Positions 19,152 through 29,906 of a stretch of DNA of 37,595 bases are shown one piece after another. The stretch's first letter is position 1. Every line of letters starts with the position of its first letter. The position numbers and the translations under genes are program-made. The notes beneath the pieces were generated by a model. That model worked only from the letters and a program-made list of their open reading frames with translations. It searched no databases and was not told where the DNA came from. Where the stretch lies: the NCBI RefSeq assembly GCF_000150955.2, contig NW_002238038.1, positions 1 through 37,595 of the forward strand. The letters are read 5' to 3'. The stretch is from Phaeodactylum tricornutum CCAP 1055/1. Lineage: Eukaryota > Bacillariophyta > Bacillariophyceae > Surirellales > Neidiaceae.

Positions 19152-19702
19152 CTCATTTGTAAATGAAATGAAAGTTTACGTGCGCGAAAATGGATCCATC
19201 CGAGGACACGGCATGCTCTGGCGTCATGACTCTGTGCAATTCAATGTTAATATCAAGGTTTGGTATTTACTACTAAGAGCATGGATTGATCTTTACATAA
19301 ATGTACCCCACCTCGAATTCCAAGCACCACTACTCTTAGTCGGTCCAGCGCATTTTTGTTGTTGGCGGCATATTGTGCCATTTCTGTGACCTGGCTGATG
19401 CACACCCTTGTTTCGTTGTGCATTGTTCACTGCTAGATGTCGGTCTCGGAAGCAAAATGGTAGGTGATCTGATTTTATCGTGTCTCTTATTGCTATGCCA
19501 AACGTGGCAAATTAACAGTGAAAGTGCTGTTTAATAGTAGACTGGGAATTTGAATGGGGACTTTGGGTCACTGAAATATAAGACAGGTACCAAATACGAC
19601 AGCACCATTTCGTCAGCTCACTGAAACCACTGGAGTCTCACTGCCAGTTCTTCGTCTCTTCCTTCGCCGCAAATTATCAGTTGAAGAAATTTCGCTTTTG
19701 AG
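19152..19702. other. Downstream intergenic DNA
   Basis: A 73-codon frame at 19168-19389 has no recognisable feature and overlaps the likely 3' untranslated region. Nothing else was seen. Confidence 0.4.
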
Positions 19703-19780
19703 GAAATTCGCTTTTTGGGAAAAGCATGTTACGCTATTCTGGAAATGAGCAGGGGTGAAAATTACGCTATTTGGGAAAAA
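19703..19780 (+). repeat. Short repeat related in inverse to 24378-24437
   Basis: Contains three degenerate copies of TTACGCTATTTGGGAAAA (about 19703, 19730 and 19762). The block ATGAGCAGGGGTGAAAATTA onward (19745-19777) reappears as the reverse complement at 24378-24410 with two mismatches. Confidence 0.75.
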
Positions 19781-20570
19781 ATACACAGATTTTAAGTATT
19801 TTTATTCTCGCGGGAAATACTTTGTCAGTAAAAGTTCTAGTTAAGAACAACCCCATATCCTATGCTAGATCACAATACCATTGTTTTCATATGGTTTCAT
19901 ATGGTCATCCCTTCACAGTCAGTTGCCTCCAATGGTGAGGACCTCACAGACAGCATTCACCAATGGAAAATGTTACATTCCAACCAACAAAAGTAAGAAA
20001 CACATCTACCATGAAGCTAGCAAATAAAGAGATCTTTCCAACATTCAATGCCTTTTATACTCCTCTCTTTAGGAGAGAGTGACATGGTAATCAAGCCCAT
20101 GGCAAGAGGAGGACAAAAGACCACACATGGACTATACCAATTTTGGTTGCAAGTGTCTGTTTGACTTGTGTTGCTCTTGGCATTGGTGTCTCTTTGAATA
20201 CTTTCCTGTTGTTGCAAGCTGTTAACGGATTCTTCTATACTCACGCAATGTATTGTTGATACAAAGAGAGAGTAAGATGAATAAAGGGGAAAGCCTTGTA
20301 AGGCCCCGATTGTATTGTATTTAATTGGTAACTCAATCGGTTTGACCTCAACTGAATTTAGAATTGTGAGTAGAGACAAATATGGATGTAATCTTTTCGA
20401 GTGCAAACAAATCCCTTGGAGCTCCCTTAGGAGTCTCAGTAGAATCAGTACTACTCTCCACAGATAGTCACATCACTGGGATAGTAATGTTCTGGTCAAT
20501 CGTATTCAAGGAGACCGTAGCCTCTGTACTGTCTTCTATGCGCTGATCCCGCAGAATCCAGATGACTGCA
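19781..20570. other. Intergenic DNA with one doubtful frame
   Basis: A minus-strand frame at 20017-20406 (129 codons, starting MHSKRLHPYLSLLTILNSVE) has a Ser/Gln/Asn-rich middle and several cysteines near its end. No domain, signal or repeat relation was recognised. It may be a small gene or chance. Confidence 0.3.
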
Positions 20571-20651
20571 AATGAATGCAAATGAATACATATGAATGCA
20601 AATGAATGCAGACGAATGCAAATGAATGCAGATGAATGCAGATGAACATGA
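20571..20651. repeat. Minisatellite of a 10-bp unit, about eight copies
   Basis: Units of the form RATGAATGCA repeat with small changes (AAATGAATGC, GACGAATGCA, GATGAATGCA). On the minus strand it yields a His/Phe/Ile/Cys-rich frame, which is a by-product of the repeat. Confidence 0.85.
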
Positions 20652-21446
20652 GACCCTTTGATCATGTGCAAACTTATCTGCTTCAATTCAATCCCAGTTT
20701 GTAGACGTGGAGAAGGTATTTTCTTTACCTCTCAAGGGACGACCATAATAGAGAAAATCGCTTATGTAAAGATGATTTCTTGGTCGGCAAGACATGTCGT
20801 CTTGCGTGTCACAGCTGCTGCATCCTTGGATGCATACACGTGTCACTTCGCACTGCCTTCGCAAATGACATTTCGGTAATGACCCGAAAAACATTGCCTC
20901 TATCCGTAGCGTCGTACAGACGACGACTGGGACAGTAATAAGGCTGGCAAACATGGCCAATATTCAGAGCTAGGCACTATGCTAGTTGAATGTTCCAACA
21001 ACAATAGCTATGACAATAGCTCACCTTAGTGGCAAATTGCAGTATTGCGTGGCTATACTTTATCACTGTGGTGATTGCCGGGCACGTCAATATCTGTTGG
21101 CTGTTGGCAGAATATGGAGCAGGTCCCAATTGGAGGGTTTACACCAGATTACAATCTGCTTCAAATCAAATATAATGGTGGGAATCAACAAAGGGGCTGG
21201 ACAGCTTGCAAAGCGGATTATAGATCGAAGTACTTTAAAGGCCAAACAGCTGTTGGCATTTCTGCTTTCCTTATTGTTTCAAAACACATCCAAGGCGGCT
21301 TCCTGACAGGCGTTTACAATCTTGGCACCTGTCAGATTTCCAGAAATTCTCTTGCAGGTACAAGCTGTCTTGGTATAGTACCATGCAACATGTCTCCTAG
21401 TGATGTCCGTCCCCTAGACGTCAACATGGTGATTGGCAGTTGAAGT
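20652..21446. other. Intergenic DNA with one doubtful frame
   Basis: A + strand frame at 21075-21443 (122 codons) includes GGFTPDYNLLQIKYNGGNQQ and ends just before the solo LTR. It is rich in Gly, Asn and Cys, has no recognised domain, and could be a relic of a larger gene. No other feature was recognised. Confidence 0.3.
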
Positions 21447-21451
21447 GTTCA

Positions 21452-22001
21452 TATCAACTGGAATGACAGTTTTGAGTACCGGTTCGCGCGATGGCGCGCA
21501 CTACTTGGGTCGTGGCACCCAAGGCGAGCCTGTCGAAACTAATCTTATGTGTTTGGCCACAAATCCCGACACGGATGGTTTTGGACAGGCGCAATCCCAG
21601 CTGAGTATTCAGAAACATGATGTGACTGTTTCGGGACTCGATCGTTGCCATGCTAAGGAGCATGGTAACTATGATGAATGTGCCCACGGTGCCGTGTATA
21701 ACACCGTGGAGAATAGTGAAACGGACCACGATGGCGCTTGGCAGATTGTGGGGCCGAATGGAAAGTGAACAGATTAGCTCTTTAGTTTAGAGTTTATAAA
21801 TCTTAACAACGATTGTGTGAAAACCATATTCGTTAGTTCGTATCTCTTCGTTAGAAGCCAGACGAGTCTTGATCACCTCGTGCTGTCTTCAGAAGCCAGG
21901 AGATACTTGACCATTGACACATGTCCTTGGTGCACGAGATACTGTGTTTGTCTCGTTTGTCCTTGGTACACGAGATACTGTTGTGTGAATGGACGTTGAC
22001 A
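21452..22001 (+). mobile_element. Solo LTR of the element A family, with 5-bp target duplication
   Basis: Starts TATCAACTGG (TG mutated to TA) and ends ACGTTGACA, giving TGTCAAC/GTTGACA-type inverted ends. GTTCA flanks it at 21447-21451 and 22002-22006. Aligns to 2494-2958 of element A without indels through the coding-like first 317 bp. A TATA-like TTATAAATC lies near 21793. No internal element sequence remains, as expected after recombination between two LTRs. Confidence 0.9.
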
Positions 22002-22006
22002 GTTCA

Positions 22007-22354
22007 TGAGGGAGAAGTGAGTTGTATGGAAGTTAACTTGGTCTTATTGCATGAAGCCCCTAGATACAATGATGTATTGTGTGTTGGAGAGAACACAACT
22101 GAACATGTTGTGCTCTGACGGTGGCAACGGAGTGGGACTGACAATACTTATTGCCTGACTAATGGATGTAAATGGATGCGCTCCATTTCCCGCGGCATGC
22201 ATGTTATGAAAGGTATTTCCGGTTCCACTATAAGTATATGTTAGCGTGCGTCATGGTATAAGGATACTATGACGGAAGAAAGATATTTGTGTACATTTGA
22301 GTTTGTTCCTCAGGTTTTGTTGTATCTTGGCAAATTGGAGGAGCTGCAAGAACT
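22007..22354. other. Intergenic DNA
   Basis: No gene or repeat was recognised. It may include a badly eroded 5' half of the LTR that is recognisable from about 22355. Confidence 0.35.
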
Positions 22355-22601
22355 AGTTTATAGCACTAATTCTTCAATCATTGTTTTATAAGTTCTTTGA
22401 TGCATACTGCTAGTTTTGCGCATAGGTCCTTGTATCTGCTGCCTAACCCAAGGGGAGCATTGCCAACAAGTAGAGTTTTACAGTCCCTAAGTCCCTTAGG
22501 TGTATTGCCGGTTGTTTGTAATAACACCCTCTTCTGTTTACCAGGCTCTGTTCCTAACAGCGCTTCTGTCCATACGGTGTACATTGTTGTATATTGTAAC
22601 A
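22355..22601 (+). repeat. Diverged partial LTR of the element 3 family
   Basis: Aligns with the last roughly 240 bp of the element 3 LTR: TCATTGTTTTA, CATAGGTCCT-GTATC-GCTG, GAGTTTTACAGTCCCTA, and the end GTACATTGTTGTATATTGTAACA against GTACATTGGTTGTACTACGTAACA. It is much older than element 3. No target duplication is visible because its start is not recognisable. Confidence 0.8.
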
Positions 22602-22639
22602 CAAGCCCTTTCTCTATCCATTCTCAACACGTTGTTGGC

Positions 22640-24190
22640 CTTCAAAAACAAAAGAGTTGGGACGTAAAATGATCCTATCAAAATGCCCGGCCGCAGCAAT
22701 GCAACATCCAAAGTCCAAGGCCAATTTATTACACCCAGCACAAGAACACTATCTCTTGATTCACCATCTACACCATCCACTTTGTTCAAGAAGGTAATCA
22801 AAACTATTGTATCTGTAGACAACCCACGTGACATACTATGCCCAGCAACACCGCCCACTCTCAAAATTGCATCAATTTTGTCAAATAATTACACACATGG
22901 CTGCTGCCAATTGGGTCAAAGCAAATGTTAGACAAACAATTGCTTCAGCTTTGCCAATGTACAACAACATGTACACGCCGGCAGGTGCAAGCAATAAGAA
23001 TACCACAAAGCTTTAGCTGTTTACTTGCCAAGGAAGTCTTGGTGCCACCATGAAGGGCTGTGTAGAAGGATAATATGTGGTGGTGTCAGACCCAAACATT
23101 TATATGCACAGTGTCTTGAATAAAGCCAATCAATAGCTTGACACAATAGTGTCTTGGCGCCACCTTCCAAGATCTGTTTGGTGGAGCTGACAGCAAGTGA
23201 TGCTTCTTGCAAGGCTGAAGTGACAACTTCTTTTGTGGTACTGTTTAGCGGATGTATTGTCAAGCCAACAGATTCATATTTCTTTGTCACCTCTTGAAAT
23301 AGCCGTGGTAGCTTTGCATGTCTAACAAGCAATACTAGGTCTGCAGCAACGTATCCAAAACAACTTACCACCAACCCCTCCACTTCCTCCGGCTTTCAGT
23401 ACACCACACATGAACAGAGATGCACTTGGTAATCCTGGATGGAAGCGGGGAAACTTCGCGTCCGGATACTGAAATTGCTTCAACCCTATTGGTGGCAGCC
23501 ACAATAACTGCCCTTCTACCCATCTCTCCCCCCCCCCCCCCCCCCCCCCCGGTATTTTCTTCCAACCAAACAAGATTTTACGGGGATCACAACCAATGTT
23601 TTTGAAAAGGAAATGCCAAGCAACACATTGGTATTGGCACACCGTTAGTGCAGCTGCATCCATTTGTCCTTGCTCAACTTGTTGTACCGACCTTCCAACA
23701 ATTCCATCATGATTGCCATGGCACGCTTGGGCTACCTCCTTGTCAGCAGCTCTTCCACGTGCTGTAGTACATCACAAGTTGCCACTACGGTTTCAGTGCA
23801 TGCCGGCGATTGCGTGGGAGTGTCTTTTCCCAATGCACAATTGGGGATGCGACCCGAATCCGTCATTGAGACCGGTATGGCAGAGTTTTCTTTGTCACCC
23901 TCCATGGTAGCCTAGCTCGGCAGTATACCCAGACTTGGGAATATCTTTTTTTCTCTAGAATGCACTGTGCCCCACTGAGTACTTGCTCAACCGTAGCTTT
24001 GCCAGAGAACAACGGCTTGTGGGGTTCTTTGTTGTCCGAAATGTCTTCGGCGGCTTGCAAGTGAAAGCCGTTGTGACGGGATAGCCCAACAATTCCACTC
24101 TGTAACAGGATGAATTCATGCTGATCCCCCTTACTCTCGATGCCTTGTGTTGCTTTCCGCACTTTCTCCTTTTCGTCGCCGCTACCCAAT
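22640..24190 (-). pseudogene. Tandem-AAA ATPase pseudogene (AFG2/Cdc48-like)
   Basis: Minus-strand fragments in several frames, in order, match a protein with two AAA modules. First module: VIVAATNR near 23490, the second region of homology. Its end: GYVAADLVLLVRHAKL near 23350. Second module: LGLTPPHIILLH near 23080 with the Walker A loop destroyed, IGKAEAIV near 22960, a damaged Walker B (Asp-Lys in place of Asp-Glu, with a lost base) near 22880, then NKVDGVDGESRDSVLVLGV near 22780 and DVALLRPG near 22690. At least three frameshifts and stops occur, and the arginine-finger region reads INWP. An N-terminal charged frame at 23863-24189 may belong to it. Family-level call only; functional copies, if any, lie elsewhere. 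Confidence 0.8.
23528..23550. repeat. Poly-C tract, 23 bases
   Basis: An uninterrupted run of 23 C (G on the minus strand), inside the AAA pseudogene. It yields an artificial poly-Gly or poly-Pro run in translations. Its exact length may be unreliable in sequencing. Confidence 0.9.
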
Positions 24191-24377
24191 ACCTCAGACT
24201 AGTGTTGTTCCTCGCGTTGAACGTTCTAGAAAAAAAAAGAGTAGGCTGCTAGGTTGAGAATCGAAAATTCATGGAGGGAATTGCTAGATTGAATCCTAAT
24301 GGCTATACTTAGTATATGATTGTTGTTCTTTCATTAAGTAAGACTTACAATAAAAACACTTTGAATTCGTTTGTTTC
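24191..24377. other. Short AT-rich intergenic stretch
   Basis: No gene, repeat or RNA recognised. Confidence 0.4.
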
Positions 24378-24437
24378 TTCCCAAATAGCATAATTTTCAC
24401 CCCCGCTCATCCCAAATAACGAATTTTCTCTTCGCTT
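24378..24437 (-). repeat. Inverted relative of the repeat at 19703-19780, cut by element 2
   Basis: The reverse complement of TTCCCAAATAGCATAATTTT onward matches 19745-19777. It ends exactly where the element 2 LTR starts, so element 2 inserted into it. Confidence 0.75.
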
Positions 24438-24586
24438 TAGAAAACTGCAACGATAACGGGCTAAAACGTGTCTGTGGGACCAAAGGATTGTAGATACGAT
24501 AAAAAGACGTAAAACAAAGACTTATAAGCATAAACCCAAGATAAAGGGATAATGAACCCCGATATGCTTGCCGTAGGGTTTTTCTA
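24438..24586 (-). repeat. 3' LTR of element 2 (149 bp)
   Basis: Near-identical reverse copy of 15784-15932. On the minus strand it starts TAGAAAAACCC after the purine run GTGAGGGGAC and ends TTTTCTA. Confidence 0.93.
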
Positions 24587-24782
24587 GTCCCCTCACATTG
24601 AGACCATGAACATAACCTTGGCGAAATGTGTCCCCTCAAAACCACAATGGGAAAAATAGGGAACCAAATAAAAATAAAAATTCGACACTGCATGCAATGA
24701 CAAATATAATGCAAATGCAATTTGTCCCAACATTGAACCTGTTGAGAACGGGAAAGTCGGCAAACCCTTCTTGTGACTTGAA

Positions 24783-27700
24783 TCACCATAAAATACTTCG
24801 TATGATAGCTTGTCTCACTGGACCTGTTTGAACCTTCGTAAGTATATCCGCTAGATTTGATTCTGATGGTTCATATGCAATCTTGATCACTTTCATGGCA
24901 ACATTCTCTCGTACGAAATGATACGCTATCGCGTTACTTCTTCTTCAACACTGATTCTGGTGCCGTAGTATTGTATACAACCGACATATTGTCACAAAGA
25001 ACTTTAGCCGGACCATCAATAGGAATACCCATCATACGTAACTTGTATCGTAGACCTTGTATCATCTCAGTAGCAATCTTTAATGCAACAAACTCACTAC
25101 CAAAAGTAGACGTTTCAACTGAATTCTGACGCTTCGAGAACCACATAATCGGAGAACGATTGATATAAATCAAAACACCTGTTCGAGAACGACGAGTAAC
25201 ACGGTCTCCCGCATGGTCAGCGTCAACAAAAGCTATAATCTCCACCACCTTACCACGTGGTTCTAGAGCATTCGGTGGGATAGGCTCTTTAACATCACCG
25301 TAAAAATCTGTCCAATCTGCATCATTGTTAAAGCTGTTGTCAATCACCGGATAAGAATCATCAAATACCAATCGAGATTTGTGATGTGACTTCAAGTATC
25401 CGAAAATATGAAAAACTGCAGCTAGATGTCCTTCACGCGGCATCGCGAGAAAAGATGAGAGCATAGACACCTCACACATTATATCAATGCAACCAATTTC
25501 AACTGCCAATCTCAAAACTCCTATCTGTGACTGGAAATAGTTAGCACGTTCCGCATCCAACACAGGGGAAACATCGAGTTCCGGTCGATAATTTGATGAC
25601 ATAGGTGACGTAATCTTTGTAGATAAACGTTTTCCAACTTCATCCAAATCCTTTTCAACATTTGCAACTGCTTGTTTCACATAATTCGTGGAACTCATTG
25701 ACCATTGCTGTTTCGATGGATTATCGGGTAGCGTAAAACGTCCAAGATTTGCTCCCAAATATACCTCGGGCGTCTTAATTGATTCAGGCTTGAGTTTAAA
25801 ATGCATACCAATCGAATCAAGAATCTTTTTCGGATCTGTACTGATACATAGGAAATCATCGGTATAAATAAGCACATACTCATAGTAATTCGTACCATCG
25901 TGTTTCTCAGCTGGTCTAAGCCAAACATCTGGATCTGCAAGACAAGAGATAAAATGCAACTCCTCCATTGTCGCAGCTAAGTGAGCACGCCATGCTGCCC
26001 CACTCGACTTCAAACCATATAATGCACAAACAATAAGTGCATAACGACCTTCCACTGACTTTCCGAACTCTGGACCACATATTGTATATACCTTTTCGCG
26101 AACTGGAGCATTCAAATAAGCGTTCTGCGCATCGGCACCAAGTATATCCAATGAATTCAAAGATGCGATGAGTAAAGCAATTCGAACACTATCGCGCGAA
26201 ACAACACTGGCATATGTAATCGAACTCGGCGGATCTGTAACATGTCCCCCGGCGACGAATCTGGCTTTGCGAGTAAAATCCATTTTGATATCAAATATCA
26301 TGTGACATGGTATCCATGTATGAGCAACTGGTTTAGGAGCATCCTGATCGAGAATTTTAAATGCTGGCATAACATTTGTCATTTCCTTCTTGATCGCATC
26401 CGACCACAATGAAGTATTAGTATCTCGGTCAATCTCGAGAGCTTGCTTGACCGATTTTGGCATACAAATACCAAACTTGTGAGTCCATTTAAGGTATCTC
26501 GTCTTTACCGCGGAAATAATACGATCACGTTTCTGCAATACGTCTGGTGCCCACCAAGCAAAAGCTGGCTCATGAAGCAGTTTGTTAGCAACGGCATATT
26601 CGGCGACTTCAATTGGATTCGATTCCTTCAGATCTTTAAGAGGAAACCAAGTTGTAGATCCGTCCTTCCATTGCAATAACAACACCCAGCCTTTAGTGGT
26701 TCGTCTTATGCGTTTCACACCATGCTTGTCGGTATAATACATATCGTCAGGTGCGACTGCCGATCCATCCATCTTGTGATCTATGATCTCAACTATTATT
26801 CGAAACCGGCGTCCTTCATCATCCACCTGCGAATATAAGTGTTCCGCAATAACGTTAGCAGCAAATTCCTGCACATTACCGTCTGGGAACTGGACTTCCA
26901 TAACTCTCGTATCCAAAACAGGATTGGGATGTGATTTCCCTACCAAGTTACCATCGCGATCCTTTTTACGCGCAATGACTGTTCCAGTGGTAGCAATGTC
27001 CTTGTATGGTAACACAACTTGAGCATCAAGGTATTCATCAAAAGCTTCGTGATCTAACTCGTCTTCTTGTGGCATTGACGGCTTGTCCCCTGTCGAATCA
27101 TCTGAATAAGTGCAAAATACATTAACCTCTTCAGGAAACACAGGGGCAATGGCATCATCACAGTTATTATAGCTCAAAGTTGCATCAAATGAGGACTTGT
27201 CTAATTGCACCTCCCTGGAATTAAGATCAGCTGTAGAAAGTGGCGAGTAAGAAGTTCGAGATACCACTTGACCACTTCGAACAAGTATACGCGCACACAT
27301 AACATCACCAATGTCATGCGCAGGACCAAGCCAGCGACCTAGATTCCGTTTGTCTACCGGAAAGTCGACTGGGTCCAAAAACCATATCCAATCATACCAA
27401 GCGAATTCACATAAGTGTCTGATATCTGTCGTATCACCTGACACTGCCGTGTTCGGTACATCGTCGTTCAATGCATAAATGTTATGGGCAATTGACAATT
27501 GAATCATACTTTGCAACTCCAGGCAAAAATCCCATAAATATAACGGTGCAGATGACTTTTTCATAGCCATGTTAGTCATGCGTTTCAATGCTCTGATTGC
27601 AGTCTCGGCTCGATTTAACCACGGTGAGTAAGGTTCAATCTGTCTAGCATGAGATCCTGCCGCACGAACCTTCCGTCTGAATTCACCCTGCACCAATTCT

Positions 27701-29279
27701 TTCGCGCCATCCGAGATAATCTCGGCTGGAACACTTCTCGGTGAAACAACAAATCCAATGTCTCATGGGCATTACCTTTTGACTTCATAGCATAAGCACG
27801 TGTCCAATCAAGATCGTTGACGTAAATCTGAGCACAGGTGTTTCCGCTCAAAGACATTACACAAGAAAACATTGTATCCGTATACACACTTGTACGGAGA
27901 TGTCGGTATCTGAGCTGACTGGTAGTTGGCTTGACTCTCTGTGTTAGAGTCCGACTGGCAATATCCTTGACTCCTCTCTGAGTCGTAGCCAATAAAGTTC
28001 GTTTCGCTGCAGATAAACCGATATTCCAATGTCTGGCTAACTCTTCCGGAGTAACTCTGTACGTGTAATTTGATGACTGAGCAACACTCACCAGACATGT
28101 CTTCTCAAGTGCTTCGACAAAATGCTGTTCATCGAGTGACACTGAAATACTAGACAACACAACTGATACTGTACTTTCGTGTGACAAAATCATTTGAATG
28201 TTTGCATGACCGGATTGTCTTGTTACCAAATTACCTTTGCTATCGGTATACTTCTCCTCCTGACGAGTAAAATCCGTCGAATAAGGATCCCAAATGGGAT
28301 TGTCATACGTAGGAGTCAATTTGTGAAAATTTCGAAACTCCTCTGGAGACGGCTTTCGCACTGGCAAATACGAAATCACACCATCTAATTGCAGATGCAA
28401 TTTAAGATTCTCGTTCGGGAAATAAATCGAATGTGACAAATCCGTGGGATTTTCAAGTAAAAATCTTGGACAATCATAGACCTGCACATTGTTTAACCGG
28501 AGCTGATTCGGATTTAACAAATTATGTTCCATGGTAGGAAAGTGCAAGGCCTGATGAATAATTAAAATAAAAGTCTCATATGTGTAAGGATGATCATATG
28601 CAAGAGCAGCAGAAACAATTGGTACAGACCGGGCTTGTCCCAATGTAGATAAAAATGCAGAAACATCAACCGTTCGAGAGGTTTCGTGAAATATATAAGC
28701 GTTCTTTCCAACACAACAAGTATCCACGTGAGAATCTAACTCCGCGTGTGATATAAATGCACTCTCAAGTGACTGTATAGAGATAGAACGTGTTGATACC
28801 ACTGACATATTCGAACTTCTCTGCGACATATTGCGACCTGCCGACGACTTCGAAGTAAGCGAGCTCGTATCATCACGACTCGTTTTCGATTTCTTGTCAT
28901 CCTCCTTTTCTTGAGAATCAACTGTAGAAGCATTGCGTTTACCACCAGCTTCTTGACGTAATGTATGCAAGTGACGCTTTTGTTCAGCATTCATACTCTT
29001 GTATTCATCAAAGGTATAATACCTATCCACCATGCCCTTGGTAGAACCTTTGTTGAAAACACCTTTATCACCGCGTCCACCGCGACCTTTATTACCACGA
29101 CCTGATCCTCTACCTCGTCCTCGACCGCGACCAGATCGACCTGACGAAATATTCCGAAGTTGAGCTTGATTCTGTTCTTCAATAAACTCACTGAGGAAAT
29201 TCACTGTGGCTTCAAAATCATTTTTCAAAGATGGGTTAGCACGAACAGTGGCAATTGCAGAATTGAGAAACGATGCCTG
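24783..29279 (-). pseudogene. Gag C-terminus plus Pol of element 2, two frameshifts
   Basis: Starts at the insertion point in gag. The Gag tail is RG-rich (about 29060-29150) and has no CCHC knuckle. Gag runs into protease without a stop (MSQRSSNMSVV), as usual for copia. Protease has LDSHVDTCC near 28715-28745. The integrase region carries ELARHWNIGLSAAKRTLL where an HHCC finger would normally sit. A one-base deletion near 27734 disrupts the frame just before the second catalytic Asp (IISDGAKEL in relatives). RT has YTDD at 25855-25866. RNase H has FVDADHAGD, FGSEFVAL and LCDNMS. A 2-base deletion near 24936, after KKK, breaks the C-terminus; the natural stop would be at 24783. It is otherwise remarkably well preserved. 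Confidence 0.92.
29275..29279. repeat. Target duplication GCCTG, left copy (element 3)
   Basis: GCCTG directly precedes the 5' LTR and recurs at 36725-36729 directly after the 3' LTR. Confidence 0.97.
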
Positions 29280-29895
29280 TGTTACGGTTTACACCATCGC
29301 GACATGTCCGTGCGACAGGTAAAAGATACCAACAGGAACGTGGGTGGTGATCATGTTGGGGATGGCAATGGAACCGTTGAATTTGTGTTGGCCTTATTGT
29401 ACGACACGATGTATTCGCGGGATGACTATGGGAATCCTTTGGAAGAGGATACAGGAAAGGATTATACGAATGAATGATAGGACCCAGTCCCACGAATTAT
29501 GAGGGAGTAATCAAGGAGGAATGAATACTCGCTACAAGATTCTGTGTGGGATTTATATTTAGAAGAAGAAGACTCGTACATGTGAGTAAGACTATCTGGA
29601 ACATGGTAACGGCAGTCCAGTGAACTGGACCTCCCTAGCCTGATGGACTAGTAGTAGAATAATCTTCCTCTCATTGTTTTAGAAAGTCATTGATCCAAAT
29701 ATTGCATTAGCATAGGTCCTCGTATCCGCTGTCTAACCCGTGGGGAGCGTCGTAAGCGAGTTGAGTTTTACAGTCCCTAGGCTCGCTTAGGTGTATCGCA
29801 GGTCGTTCGTAATAACGCCCAACCTTCGTTTACCAGACCTTGTCGACACAGCGTTTTCCTGTCCTACGTACGTACATTGGTTGTACTACGTAACA
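29280..29895 (+). repeat. 5' LTR of element 3 (616 bp)
   Basis: TG...CA with 7-bp inverted ends. It contains a TATA-like TTTATATTTA near 29552. Its first 198 bp are the same coding-like sequence that ends gag-pol in the 3' LTR. Confidence 0.97.
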
Positions 29896-29906
29896 GATTA
29901 ACAGTC
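29896..29906 (+). promoter_or_regulatory. Candidate primer-binding site for an internal site of tRNA-Asn
   Basis: GATTAACAGTC directly follows the 5' LTR. Its complement GACTGTTAATC has the form of the anticodon arm of tRNA-Asn(GUU), loop CUGUUAA. It does not begin with TGG, so a full-length tRNA 3' end is unlikely. Drosophila copia is known to use a half-tRNA, which makes this reading plausible. The tRNA match is from knowledge of eukaryotic tRNA-Asn, not from this genome. Confidence 0.6.

Noticed and set aside
20468-20686. 72-codon minus-strand frame rich in His, Ile and Cys
   Set aside because: It is generated by the 10-bp minisatellite.
21433-21768. 111-codon + strand frame as an independent gene
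   Set aside because: It lies in the solo LTR and equals the LTR-encoded tail of element A; its start codon is outside the LTR by chance.
22002-22354. Full-length diverged LTR of the element 3 family starting near 22002
   Set aside because: Similarity before about 22355 was too weak to support.
23420-23663. Poly-Pro or poly-Gly protein
   Set aside because: The run is a translation of the poly-C tract within the ATPase relic.
24783-29279. The one-base loss near 27734 as programmed frameshifting
   Set aside because: The relative at 12899-13475 and element 1 keep the base and the frame; the loss is inside integrase, not at a gag-pol border. A sequencing error cannot be excluded.
29160-29477. 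105-codon + strand frame crossing the element 2/element 3 border
   Set aside because: It joins antisense of element 2 to the LTR-encoded tail of element 3 by chance.
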